In this document: positions 10,781 through 20,627 of the stretch, piece after piece | How the letters are laid out: each line of letters begins with the position of its first letter | Numbering within the stretch: the first letter of the stretch is position 1 | Origin: CAVSWN01 sp963770995 | Lineage (GTDB): Bacteria; Acidobacteriota; Vicinamibacteria; Vicinamibacterales; CAVVIG01 | NCBI GenBank assembly: GCA_963770995.1 | Contig: CAVYRS010000005.1 | Coordinates: 620,001 to 684,000, forward strand | DNA length: 64,000 nt | Reading direction: 5' to 3' | The notes under the pieces: generated by a model | The model's input: the letters and a program-made list of their open reading frames with translations, nothing else | Database searches by the model: none | What the model was told of the DNA's origin: nothing | Program-made: the position numbers and the translations under genes

Positions 10781-11185
10781 TCACTGTTCGCTTACGCCGC
10801 GAGCGCAGCATCGTCTCGATCGCGACGCGCACGCCGCGGACGAAGCCGACCACCCGGCTGGTCTTCGCCCGCACGTTCGATCGCACGCGATCCGCCGTAT
10901 CGTCCACGCGGTCCATCGTCGGTCGAATCGCGCGATCGACGCGCTCGGTCTCTTCCTTGACCGTCGCCGTCACGTCGCTTGACGTCGTCGAGAATCGCGT
11001 TGACGCGCGCCATCGCCGGCGCGACCTGCCGCGCCTCGAGCCCGGCTGACGAGCATCCATCACCTTGCTGATAGAGCGATCCAGCCGGCGACGCCCGGCG
11101 CCGATCGAGCGCGAGCGCCTCGAGGACGCTGACCGCGGCCATGATGCCGAGCAAGAGATTGGTCGTGCCCAGATTGGCCTGCCAT
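10781..11185 (-). CDS. Membrane protein with a long helical tail (DUF948-like), frameshifted
   Basis: Corrected reading: an N-terminal TM (LGTTNLLLGIMAAVSVLEAL, then GAGVAGWIAL) followed by an amphipathic region (EARQVAPAMARVNAILDDV, VTATVKEETERVDRAIRP, MDRVDDTADRVRSNVRAKTS). This looks like the YtxG/DUF948 class found beside YtxH. The ATG at 11185 follows GAGGGAGCGC. The exact C-terminus depends on one more base, ending at 10781 or 10792. Confidence 0.6.
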
Positions 11186-11193
11186 GCGCTCCC

Positions 11194-11474
11194 TCAGAAT
11201 GGCGACGTCTGGCGCGCGCTCGGAATAACGATGTGCTGGCTGAGCCGGCCTCGCCGATCGCTTCGTTCAGCAGCTTCCAGCCCTCGCCGGCCACGCCGGC
11301 CGCTCTTCTGGACCGTGCCGCGGAAGCTGTTGAGCTCGCGCGCGAAGTCGTCGAGCGCCGGCTCGATCTGCCGCCGGATCATCCGTCCGCGCTCCGTGAA
11401 GAACAGATATCCGGCGATGCCGCCGAGCACGGCGCCGACAAGTCGCTGCCAGCGTCGATTTGTCTGTCGGTCAC
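11194..11474 (-). CDS. Small YtxH-like membrane protein, frameshifted
   Basis: AGGAGG lies a few bases before a GTG at 11474. Readable parts are LGGIAGYLFFTERGRMIRRQ (one TM plus the basic YtxH-like FFTERGR motif) and IEPALDDFARELNSFRGTVQ. The frame breaks near the start and again after position ~11300. Its TGA stands nine bases before the next start, so it belongs to the same operon. Function is inferred only as envelope stress. Confidence 0.5.
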
Positions 11475-11617
11475 ACTACGCCTCCTGCTTGCACGTTTCC
11501 GGCCATCTGGCGGATGGAGTTCAAGTTGTGTGCCACGCGCGTTCCAGCGGATCGGCCTGAGACCCTGCATGGATTCGAAGCAGTCGCAGAACGCGAGTGC
11601 GTCGGCTTTCAAAACGC

Positions 11618-13076
<1,459 letters not shown>

Positions 13077-13081
<5 letters not shown>

Positions 13082-13147
13082 ATGACAAAAGTGTATTGAT
13101 AACGCGCAATGTGTCAATACACACTTTCAAACTGCGTCTCATATGAC
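13077..13147. promoter_or_regulatory. Inverted repeat and paired direct repeats upstream of the response regulator
   Basis: AAAGTGTATTGA (13088-13099) faces TCAATACACACTTT (13114-13127). CTCATATGAC occurs at 13077-13086 (over the start codon) and again at 13138-13147. The arrangement in a divergent intergenic region suggests an operator, possibly autoregulatory. Confidence 0.5.
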
Positions 13148-13198
13148 GACATTGTGACGGAACCTGACACGGCTGAGTCAGATCGGCGGGCGGGATGC

Positions 13199-13204
13199 GA
13201 TAAT
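13199..13204 (+). promoter_or_regulatory. Candidate -10 box (GATAAT) ten bases before an ATG
   Basis: GATAAT at 13199-13204 would start transcription a few bases before the ATG at 13214, giving an almost leaderless mRNA. I see no good -35 element. Confidence 0.3.
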
Positions 13205-13213
13205 TCGGGCCGC

Positions 13214-13394
13214 ATGCCCGATCCCTCAACGCCCAGACCGTCCGCTCATCATCACCGATCCTCGCAAGGTATCTGACTCCGGGGCCGATCGCGACAAGGT
13301 CGTCTGCGAGCGGTGCGGCGCCGAGATGTATCGCATGCACGCCGTCTGGCGCTGCCCGTCCTGCGGCTTCAAGACCGACTGCTGCGGCTGGTAA
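13214..13394 (+). CDS. Zinc-ribbon miniprotein, one frameshift
   Basis: Dropping one C in a CCC run near 13225 gives a 59-residue protein: MPDPQRPDRPLIITDPRKV, then a zinc ribbon with CERCGAEMYRMHAVWRCPSC and the ending GFKTDCCGW. Two CxxC pairs plus a terminal CC make it a likely metal binder. Its TAA overlaps the ATG of the carboxylase beta gene (TAATG), so translation may be coupled. Family unknown. Confidence 0.6.
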
Positions 13395-15043
13395 TGGTCG
13401 TTCTCGACATCAGCACATCAATCCCGCCGATCCGCTCTTCAAGACCAATCGCGATCGGATGCAGCAGCTCGTCGGCGATCTGCGCGCGCACCTCGCCCGC
13501 GCGCGCGAAGGCGGCGGCCCGAAATACATCGAGCGGCATCGCGCGCAGGGCAAGCTGCCGGTGCGCGAGCGCATCGAGCGCCTGCTCGACGGCGGCTCGC
13601 CGTTCCTCGAGCTGTCGCCGCTCGCCGCCTTCGAGATGTACGACGACGAAGCGCCGGGCGCCGGCCTCGTCACCGGCATCGGCCGCGTCTCGGGTCGCGA
13701 AGTCCTGATCGTCGCCAACGACGCCACGGTCAAAGGCGGCACCTACTTTCCCGATCACCGTCAAGAAGCACGTGCGCGCGCAGCAGATTGCGCTCGAGAA
13801 CCGGCTGCCGTGCGTCTATCTCGTCGATTCGGGCGGCGCGTTTCTGCCGCTGCAGGCCGACGTGTTTCCCGATCGCGATCACTTCGGCCGCATCTTCTTC
13901 AACCAGGCGCGCATGTCGGCCGAGCGGATCCCGCAGATTGCGGTGGTCATGGGATCGTGCACCGCCGGCGGCGCGTACGTGCCGGCGATGTCCGACGAAA
14001 CGATCATCGTCAAGGGCACCGGCACGATCTTTCTGGGAGGACCGCCGCTCGTGAAGGCCGCGACGGGCGAAGACGTCACGCGCTGAAGAGCTCGGCGGCG
14101 CCGACGTGCACACGCGCCTCTCGGGCGTCGCCGACTACTTCGCCGAGGACGATGAGCATGCGCTCGAGATGTGCCGCACCATCGTGTCGACGCTGAATAC
14201 CGTCAAGCGCCTCCCCATGGACATGGTCGACGCCGGAGGAGCCGCACTACGACCCGGCGGAGATCTACGGCATCGTCAACGCCGATCCGCGCAAGCCCTA
14301 TGACGTGCGCGAAATCATCGCGCGCCTCGTCGACGGTTCGCGCTTCGACGAGTTCAAGGAGCGCTACGGGCCGACGCTCGTCACCGGCTTCGCGCGACTG
14401 CACGGCTTTCTGGTCGGTATCGTCGCCAACAACGGCGTGCTCTTCTCCGAGTCGGCGCTGAAGGCGACGCACTTCATCGAGCTGTGCAACCTGCGCGGCG
14501 TCCCGCTCATCTTTCTCCAGAACATCACCGGGTTCATCGTCGGCCGCAAGTACGAGCGGGCCGGGATCGCGAAGGACGGCGCCAAGATGGTGCACGCCGT
14601 CGCGAACTCGGTCGTGCCGAAGTTCACGGTCGTCATCGGCGGATCGTTCGGCGCCGGCAACTACGGGATGTGCGGCCGCGCCTACGAACCGCGCCTGCTG
14701 TGGATGTGGCCCAACGCGCGCATCTCGGTCATGGGCGGCGCTGCAGGCCGCAACCGTCCTGACGACGGTGAAGCGCGACCAGCTTGCGCGCGAGGGCAAA
14801 CCGCTCTCCGCCGAAGACGAGGACGCGATCCGGCAGCCGATCCTCGACAAGTACGAACACGAAGGATCGCCGTATTACTCGACGGCCCGCCTCTGGGACG
14901 ATGGGATTCTGGATCCGGTGGAGACGCGCCGCACGCTTGCGCTCGGGCTGTCGGCAGCGTTCAACGCGCCGATTCCGGAACCGCAGGTTCGGGGTATTTC
15001 GGATGTGAAAGGCCCTACCACGGAGTTCACTGACACGAACTGA
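13394..15043 (+). CDS. mccB: Methylcrotonyl-CoA carboxylase carboxyltransferase (beta) subunit, frameshifted
   Basis: About 540 residues after correction. The MCC-type signature is SGGAFLPLQADVFPDRDHFG and FFNQARMSAERIPQIAVVMG followed by SCTAGGAYVPAMSDE. Further on come FLGGPPLVKAATGEDV, HTRLSGVADYFAEDDEHAL, VGRKYERAGIAKDGAKMVHA and WMWPNARISVMGG. It transfers carboxyl from biotin to 3-methylcrotonyl-CoA in leucine breakdown. Extra bases lie near 13751, 14081, 14231 and 14740, with one or two more in the first 10 codons. Neighbours (hydratase, alpha subunit, HMG-CoA lyase) support MCC over propionyl- or geranyl-CoA carboxylase. Confidence 0.88.
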
Positions 15044-15110
15044 GGTCACGGTTTTCCTTTAGAGTTTCAGTGTCCACCGTTTGTTCCGTGTCCTCCGTGG
15101 TTGCGCTCTG

Positions 15111-15907
15111 ATGATGACCTACCAGTTCCTTACGACCAGAATCGACGGTCCCGTCGAGCATCTCGTCCTCAATCGCCCCGACGTCCGCAACGCTTTCAAC
15201 GAGCACGTGATCGCGGAGCTTACGGCGTGGGCGCACGACGCCCGGGCGCGCGCGAGCCGGGGCGAGGTGCGCGTCGTGGTGTTGAGCGGCGCCGGCAAAA
15301 CCTTCTGCGCGGGCGCGGACGTCACCTGGATGTCGAAGACGATTGCCTACACCGAAGAAGAGAACCTGCGCGACGCGGCGGCTATGTCGCAGATGTTTTC
15401 AGCGCTCGACAATCTGCCGCTGCCGCTGGTCGGGCGCATCCACGGCGCGGCGCTCGGCGGCGGCGCCGGCCTCGCCGCCGTCTGCGACATCGTCGTCGCT
15501 GACGAACACGCGATGTTCGGGTTCACGGAGGTCCGAGCTCGGGATCCTGCCGGCGGTGATTTCGCCGTTCGCGCTCGCGAAGATCGGGCGATCCGCAGCG
15601 CGCGAGCTGTTCCTGACCGGCGCGCGATTCACAGCCGCGCGCGCCAAGGAGATCGGGCTGGTCCACGCAGTGGTGCCGGCGCACCAGCTCGACAACGCCG
15701 TCGCGACGTGTGTTCACGAATCTCTTGGCGTCGGGTCCCGAGGCGGTCGCGGCGGCGAAAGCGCTGATTCCGAACGTGGCCGGCCGGGCGCCAGCGGACG
15801 TGATGCAGATCACGGCCGCGGCCATCGCGCAACGACGCGTGTCGAAAGAGGGACAGGAAGGGCTGCGGGCTTTTCTGGAGAAACGGAAACCATCATGGAG
15901 CGCCTGA
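15111..15907 (+). CDS. Enoyl-CoA hydratase/isomerase, probably methylglutaconyl-CoA hydratase, frameshifted
   Basis: A crotonase of ~264 residues: VLNRPDVRNAFNEHVIAELT, GAGKTFCAGADVTWMSK, GRIHGAALGGGAGLAAVCDI, then ELGILPAVISPFALAKIG reading RSAARELFLTGARFTAARA. Oxyanion-hole glycines are kept. Extra bases near 15532 and 15706 break it. Its place between the carboxylase subunits indicates hydration of 3-methylglutaconyl-CoA (LiuC role). The ATG pair at 15111/15114 is the start; a longer reading would enter a repeat. Confidence 0.85.
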
Positions 15908-16113
15908 TGGTCCTTGGTTCTTGGTGCTTGGTTCTTGGTCCGTCCTTGGTCCTTGGTCCGTCCTTGGTCCTGGGTCCCGGGTCCATGGTCCGCACCAAGC
16001 ACGAGGGACGCAGGACGGATCAAGGACCACAGGACGGACCATGGACCAAGGACCAAGGACGGACCGAGGACCAGGCACGGACCAAGAACCAGTACCAAGG
16101 CCCAAGGACCAAC
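15908..16113. repeat. 206-bp word-palindrome (TTGGTCC / GGACCAA)
   Basis: The left ~80 bases are irregular tandem copies of TTGGTCC and TTGGTTC. The right ~90 bases are copies of the complement GGACCAA and GGACGGACC. The two halves meet near 15985-16000. The array fills the entire gap between the hydratase and carboxylase alpha genes of one operon, so the mRNA would carry a very long imperfect hairpin. Confidence 0.85.
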
Positions 16114-17970
16114 GATGATCCGCCGTCTGCTGATTGCGAATCGCGGCGAAATCGCGCTCCGGATCGTTCGGGCGTGCCGCGAGCTGGGGATCGAAAGCAT
16201 CGCCGTGTACTCGGACGTCGACGCGCTCGCCCCGCATGTGCTTGCGGCGGATCGAGCCGTCGCGATCGGCCCGGCCCCGGCCTCCGACAGCTATCTCTCG
16301 ATCGCACGCATCGTCGACGCCGCGCGCGGGAGCGGCGCGGATGCAGTTCATCCCGGCTACGGCTTTCTCTCCGAGAACGCGGCGTTCGCCTCGGCGTGCG
16401 CCGAAGCGGGACTCGCGTTCGTCGGCCCGCCGGCCGAAGCGATGGCGCGGATGGGATCGAAGATCGAGGCGCGGCGGATCGCCGCCGAGGCGGGCGCGCC
16501 GATCGTGCCCGGCGAAACGCCGACCGATCAGTCGAACGCCGGCGTGCGCACGGCGATCGATCGGGTAGGCCTCCCTGCCCTGATCAAGGCGTCGGCCGGC
16601 GGCGGCGGCACGCGGCATGCGGATCGTGCGCGACGCCAGCGACGTCGACTCAGCGATCGACGCCGCGCGACGCGAAGCCTCGGCGGCATTCGGCGACGGG
16701 ACGCTGTACGTCGAGCGTCTCATCGAAGGCGCGCGGCACGTCGAGATCCAGGTGTTCGCGGACAACCACGGCAACGTGGTCCATCTGTTCGAGCGCGACT
16801 GCTCGGTGCAGCGGCGGCACCAGAAAGTCCTCGAGGAGAGTCCCTCGCCTGCGCTGACCGCCGGCCTGCGTGCGCAGATGACCGGTGCGGCCGTCGCCGT
16901 CGCGCGCGCCGCGGAGTATCGCAACGCCGGCACGCTCGAGTTCCTCGTCTCGGGCGAGCGGCTTCTACTTCCTGGAAATGAATACGCGGCTGCAGGTCGA
17001 ACATCCCGTCACCGAACAGGTCACCGGTCTCGATCTGGTGCGCGCGCAGCTGCTGGTGGCGTCCGGCGAACCGCTGCCGTGGCGCCAGTCTGAGATCGGA
17101 CAGCGAGGACACGCGATCGAAGCGCGCGTCTACGCCGAGGATCCTGACCAGTCGTTCCTCCCCCAGGCCGGCCCGTTGCTGCTCTATCGCGAACCGACGA
17201 TCCCGGGCGTCCGCATCGACTCCGGGGTGGTCGAAGGCTCGGTGGTGTCGGTGTACTACGATCCGCTGATCGCCAAGGTGATCGCGACGGCGGAGACGCG
17301 CGCGCTCGCAATCACCCGGCTCGTCACGGCGCTGAAGGACTTTCCGATCCTCGGCGTGCGCACGAACATCCCGTACCTGCTGCGGATCGCTTGCGCACCC
17401 GCAGTTCTCGAACGGGACGATCGACACGGGCTTTCTCGATCGTGAAGGGGCGGCACTCGCCGCCACTGACGACCGGGAAGTGCCTGATCACGTACGCGCG
17501 GCGGCGAACAGTCTTCAGTCGCCAGTCGTCAGCCGTCAGTCGACAGTCGCCAGTCATGGCGCGCGCGAGACCTGGGATCCATGGGCCCGGTAAGACACGT
17601 CGGACCAGGGGTCTACCAGGTGGAGGTCGACGGCCGGACCGAAACGTTGTATGTCGCCGGCCCCGCGCACGACCGCTGGGTCTTTTGGGACGGCCGCGTC
17701 TTTCGCGGAGACTTTCGACAGGATCGCGCGCACCGGCCGGCGGAGCGGACCTCCGGCCACCGCGCGCTCACGGCGCCGATGCCGGCGACCGTGGTCCGGA
17801 TTCACGTGAAGCCCGGCGACGCGGTCACGAAAGGCCAGATCCTGATGCTGCTCGAAGCGATGAAGATGGAACTGCCGATCCGCGCGCCCGGCGACGGCGT
17901 CGTCTCAGCCGTGCACGGTCGCGAAGGCCAGCTCGTGGACGCTGACGCAGTGCTGCTGGAGTTCAAGTGA
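16114..17970 (+). CDS. mccA: Methylcrotonyl-CoA carboxylase biotin carboxylase/BCCP (alpha) subunit, frameshifted
   Basis: Biotin carboxylase N-domain MIRRLLIANRGEIALRIVRA and VHPGYGFLSENAAFA; the ATP-grasp glycine loop becomes GGGGRGMRIV once an extra A near 16612 is dropped; then FERDCSVQRRHQKVLEESPS and FLEMNTRLQVEHPVTEQVTG. The biotinyl domain at the end has LEAMKMELPIRAPGDG, where K in AMKM is the biotinylated lysine. Breaks are near 16612, 16963, 17389 and 17580. The total of ~615 residues is normal for a fused MCC alpha. A CAGTC-type repeat is translated in the linker before the biotinyl half. Confidence 0.87.
17509..17556 (+). repeat. CAGTC(G/T) tandem word repeat inside the carboxylase linker
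   Basis: Seven irregular copies of CAGTC spaced by 1-3 bases. It is read in frame as SLQSPVVSRQSTVASHG between the biotin carboxylase part (DHVRAAA) and WDPWAR, without a stop. Confidence 0.75.
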
Positions 17971-17989
17971 CACGTTCGGATCAGCGAGG

Positions 17990-18056
17990 ACATGACGAAA
18001 GCACGAAACCAGAAAAGGTCTTCTCCGTGTCTTCGTGTCTTCGTGGCAGATCCGCG
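17990..18056. repeat. Word-palindrome (ACGAAAGC / CTTCGTGT type)
   Basis: The left arm ACGAAAGCACGAAAC (17997-18011) faces GTGTCTTCGTGTCTTCGTGG (ending 18056). It lies just before the HMG-CoA lyase start, in the leader of that gene. Confidence 0.6.
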
Positions 18057-18061
18057 AGGCG

Positions 18062-19011
18062 ATGACGTTGAACCTCGCAGGAAAACGCATCACGGTTGTC
18101 GAGGTCGGCCCCCGCGACGGGTTGCAGAACGAACGCGCGCTGGTGTCCACGGCGGACAAGGTCGAGTTCGTCAACCGGCTGAGCGCGGCGAATCTGCCGG
18201 TGATCGAAGTGTCCGCGTTCGTGAGCCCGAAATGGGTCCCGCAAATGGCCGATGCCGCCGAGGTGTTCGAGGGCATCACGCGCCGGCCCGGGATCCGCTA
18301 CACCGCGCTCGTGCCGAACCTGGCCGGGCTCGAGCGCGCCGCGGCCGCCCGCGTGGACGAGATCGCGATCTTTGCCGCCGCCACCGACACCTTCAGCCGC
18401 AAGAACATCAACCAGACCGTCGACGAGTCGCTCGACACCTACAAGGCTGTCTGCGATCGCGCGCTCGCCGACGGGCTGCGCGTGCGCGGCTACCTGTCGA
18501 CGGCGTTCGGCTGCCCGTACGAAGGCGACGTTGCGCCGGCACGCGTCGCCGACATGGCCGCAGCGGATCGCCGACCTCGGCGTGTTCGAAGTCGCGGTGA
18601 GCGACACGATTGGCATCGCGCATCCCGGTCAGGTCCCGCGCGTGCTCGAGGCCGTGCTGGCGCAAGTTGCCGGCCGATCGCGTGGCGCTCCACTTTCACG
18701 ATACGCGCGGGACGGCGCTCGCCAACGTGCTGGCCGCGCTGCCGTTCGGCATCTCGACGTTCGATGCCTCGGCCGGTGGGCTCGGCGGGTGCCCGTACGC
18801 GCCCGGCGCCGCCGGCAACCTGGCTACCGACGATCTGATCTACATGCTGGATGGATTGGGGGCCGAGACCGGCGTGTCGTTGACCGCGCTGAGCGAGGCG
18901 TCGGCCTTTATTGCAACGAAGATCGACCACCGATTGCCGTCGAGGTACGCCCAGGCGGAGATGTCGAAGCAAGTCCGAGCGAACGTGGCTGCGAAGCACT
19001 CGCAGCCCTAA
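18062..19011 (+). CDS. mvaB: Hydroxymethylglutaryl-CoA lyase, frameshifted
   Basis: TIM-barrel HMGL family: VVEVGPRDGLQNERALVST, then EVSAFVSPKWVPQMADAAE, ATDTFSRKNINQT, VAVSDTIGIAHPGQVPRVLE, HFHDTRGTALANVLAAL and the catalytic-loop Cys in GGLGGCPYAPGAAGN. It cleaves HMG-CoA to acetyl-CoA and acetoacetate, the last leucine-pathway step. Extra bases near 18558 and 18665 break the middle. I chose ATG 18062 (MTLNLAGKR) because longer starts only add repeat-coded residues. Confidence 0.9.
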
Positions 19012-19020
19012 CGGGCTGCG
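19001..19020. terminator. Hairpin over the HMG-CoA lyase stop
   Basis: CGCAGCCC (19001-19008) and GGGCTGCG (19013-19020) pair perfectly around the loop TAAC, which contains the TAA stop. It lies between convergent genes; no T-run. Confidence 0.5.
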
Positions 19021-19027
19021 CCACGTC

Positions 19028-19375
19028 CTAAGCGCTGGCTTCTGTAGCCGGCGTTTCTCCCTGCAGGAGCTTCACGACCTCTTCGAACGGCATCATGTTG
19101 ATGGCGTCGTAGTCGGGCGGGCAGCCGAACTCGCGCTGCTGCGGCGCGGTCGGGTTGCCGAGCGTCACGCAGAGCCCGCAACCGATGCAGAGATCCGCGC
19201 GCACGGCGCATACCATACGACCGTCGCGATCGGGTTCTTCGACGATGCAGCCCGCTACGGGGCAGGCCGCCTGACAAATCGAACACGCGAACGCGCCGAA
19301 ACAGCGATCGGGATCGATCACCGCTATCGTCTTCGGGGCCTTCTTCCGGGGCCCCGACATCATCTTGGTCCACAT
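19028..19375 (-). CDS. Ferredoxin-like 4Fe-4S protein with unusual cysteine spacing
   Basis: A protein of 115 residues. The cluster region reads DPDRCFGAFACSICQAACPV, then GCIVEE, then ADLCIGCGLCVTLGNP. The first motif has an extra residue block (Cx5CxxCx3CP), and the second lacks the usual fourth Cys (LGNP where family members have xCP). It may hold one or two clusters. The start at ATG 19375 (MWTKMMSGPRKK) avoids an upstream reading through a repeat. The role (electron transfer, or maturation of some complex) is unknown. Confidence 0.65.
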   Translation of the reverse strand: MWTKMMSGPRKKAPKTIAVIDPDRCFGAFACSICQAACPVAGCIVEEPDRDGRMVCAVRADLCIGCGLCVTLGNPTAPQQREFGCPPDYDAINMMPFEEVVKLLQGETPATEASA

Positions 19376-19388
19376 GGCGTGAATTATA

Positions 19389-19460
19389 TCGGGATTCGGG
19401 GTTCGGGGTTCGTCGCTCGGGAGTCGAGCGAATCCCGAATCCCGATTCACGAATCCCGGC
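19389..19460. repeat. Word-palindrome (GGGATTC / GAATCCC)
   Basis: Left arm GGGATTCGGGGTTCGGGGTT (from ~19390), right arm CGAATCCCGAATCCCGATTC plus a further CGAATCCCGG. It fills the gap between the ferredoxin-like and prepilin genes. Confidence 0.75.
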
Positions 19461-19462
19461 TC

Positions 19463-19993
19463 TTAGCGAAGCGGATGGCCGGACGGCGGGTCGCCGACTT
19501 CCGGAATCGTGGCGAACATGCTGGCTACGTCTTCATAGATCGTCCCGCCCGCGTTCGTCGCGAAGAAGCGCACGTTGCCGGGCGAGGTCGGATCGGCCGA
19601 CGACTTGAACGCCCGTCCCGCCGCGCCAGCCGCCAGCCCGTTGCAGGTCGCGGGCGCGCCGGCGTACGGCTCCGCCGTCAGCTGAACGAGATAGCCGCTA
19701 TGCAGAACAGTGTCGCCCGTCGCGAGGGAGGGCGAAATGAACGCCTCGACGCTCGCCGGAGGGGCGAGGCCGAGGGTCGTGAGCTTCGGGGCGTAGAACC
19801 CGTTTCCGCACGTGAGCGCGTAGGTCAATTCGCTGCTGTTGATGGCGCGCATCGATCCGATCGCCGAGGCCGAGCCCGCGGCCTGGCTGGCCAGCAGCAG
19901 GCGTGGTACCGCGATGGCGCTCAAAATGCCAATGAGGCCGCAGACGAACAGGAGATCGATGAGCGCAAAGCCCCGCGCGTCGCGAGTCGTCAA
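19463..19993 (-). CDS. Type IV prepilin-like protein
   Basis: The prepilin cleavage site reads RDARG then FALIDLLFVCGLIGILSAIA and VPRLL, a class-III signal anchor. The +5 residue is Asp rather than the usual Glu (FALID). The mature part of ~165 residues contains paired Cys (ALTCGNGFYAPK and APATCNG) and a C-terminal globular domain (FKSSADPTSPGNVRFFATN). I favour the TTG at 19993 (LTTRDARG), giving a normal short leader, over an upstream in-frame ATG at 20065. Probably a minor or major pilin of a type IV pilus or type II secretion-like system; no assembly genes are in the window. Confidence 0.7.
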   Translation of the reverse strand: MTTRDARGFALIDLLFVCGLIGILSAIAVPRLLLASQAAGSASAIGSMRAINSSELTYALTCGNGFYAPKLTTLGLAPPASVEAFISPSLATGDTVLHSGYLVQLTAEPYAGAPATCNGLAAGAAGRAFKSSADPTSPGNVRFFATNAGGTIYEDVASMFATIPEVGDPPSGHPLR

Positions 19994-20015
19994 GGTCGAA
20001 GTCTCCGGCGCCAGC

Positions 20016-20031
20016 TGCAGACCCCGTGCCG
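20016..20031 (-). promoter_or_regulatory. Candidate sigma54 promoter for the prepilin
   Basis: The minus strand reads GGCACGGGGTCTGC, matching the GG-N10-GC spacing and most of the TGGCACG-N4-TTGC consensus. It stands ~20 bases before the proposed TTG start. An NtrC-type activator is encoded at 11618-13081. Confidence 0.4.
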
Positions 20032-20086
20032 CGAGGTGATACAGGCGCCACGGTCCTGAAATCAACAGGTTACGGTCGAGCGGCCG

Positions 20087-20118
20087 GCCGGGCTCTGCCC
20101 AAAAGGGTCAGGCCCGGC
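20087..20118. other. Structured stem-loop upstream of the prepilin
   Basis: GCCGGGC (20087-20093) pairs with GCCCGGC (20112-20118). An internal loop TCTG/TCAG separates this from an inner CCC-AAAA-GGG hairpin. It fits no riboswitch I can identify. Confidence 0.45.
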
Positions 20119-20182
20119 GACGGGAAACAGCCGCCGATATCAGTTTTGTCGGCCGATCGGCCCCCTCCCTGCAGGTCGGGCG

Positions 20183-20449
20183 CTACGTCGCCCGCCTGAG
20201 GCGCTCGCTCAGCCCATCCACGAGGGCGCGATCGGTCGGCGACAGGTCATGAATAAAGCAGTTGAGGGCCTCGACGATCACGCGCCATTGCGCGAGTCCC
20301 GTGACCGCGCTGAGGGCGTTGAGGCGCGCTTTGAATTCGTGCGGCAAGCGCACGCTGAGTTGCGGATAGTCCCGAACCTTCTCTCCAGCTCGCGCGCCGG
20401 CCGGCGGCCGGCCCGCGCGACGACGTGTGGTAGCGCGATTGTCGGGCAT
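20183..20449 (-). CDS. Ribbon-helix-helix (CopG/Arc-like) DNA-binding protein
   Basis: A protein of 88 residues. After a basic, Pro/Arg-rich N-terminus (TTRRRAGRPPAGARAGEKV) comes the RHH core YPQLSVRLPHEFKARLNALS with a second helix GLAQWRVIVEALNCFI. The core resembles antitoxin or plasmid-type RHH repressors, but no toxin gene is adjacent. It may regulate the prepilin downstream or itself. Confidence 0.65.
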   Translation of the reverse strand: MPDNRATTRRRAGRPPAGARAGEKVRDYPQLSVRLPHEFKARLNALSAVTGLAQWRVIVEALNCFIHDLSPTDRALVDGLSERLRRAT

Positions 20450-20627
20450 AACTCAAAGGCGCCAGCGGGCACGGCTGAGATACGCATGATCCGCCGCGTA
20501 TCGAACACGTGCGATCATCGAACCAAATTGCTGCCGCGAGCGTCATGCCCAGCGATTTTGCAAAGACAGATCCACAGCCAGTCCTGCTAAGATTTCATTG
20601 GTTGCGATCTTGCAGAAGCCCAACGAC

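Noticed and set aside
15908..16113. Possible CRISPR array
   Set aside because: The units are 7-10 bases, irregular and not separated by unique spacers of constant length, and the two halves are complementary. No cas genes are near.
16114..17970. Separate biotin carboxylase and BCCP genes
   Set aside because: An ATG at 17581 could start the biotinyl part alone, but the WDPWAR linker runs straight into it after a small shift, and the total length matches a fused MCC alpha subunit.
20066..20182. Cyclic-di-GMP (GEMM) riboswitch before the prepilin
   Set aside because: The stem-loop lacks the conserved GEMM segments on either strand, so I list it only as an unassigned structure.
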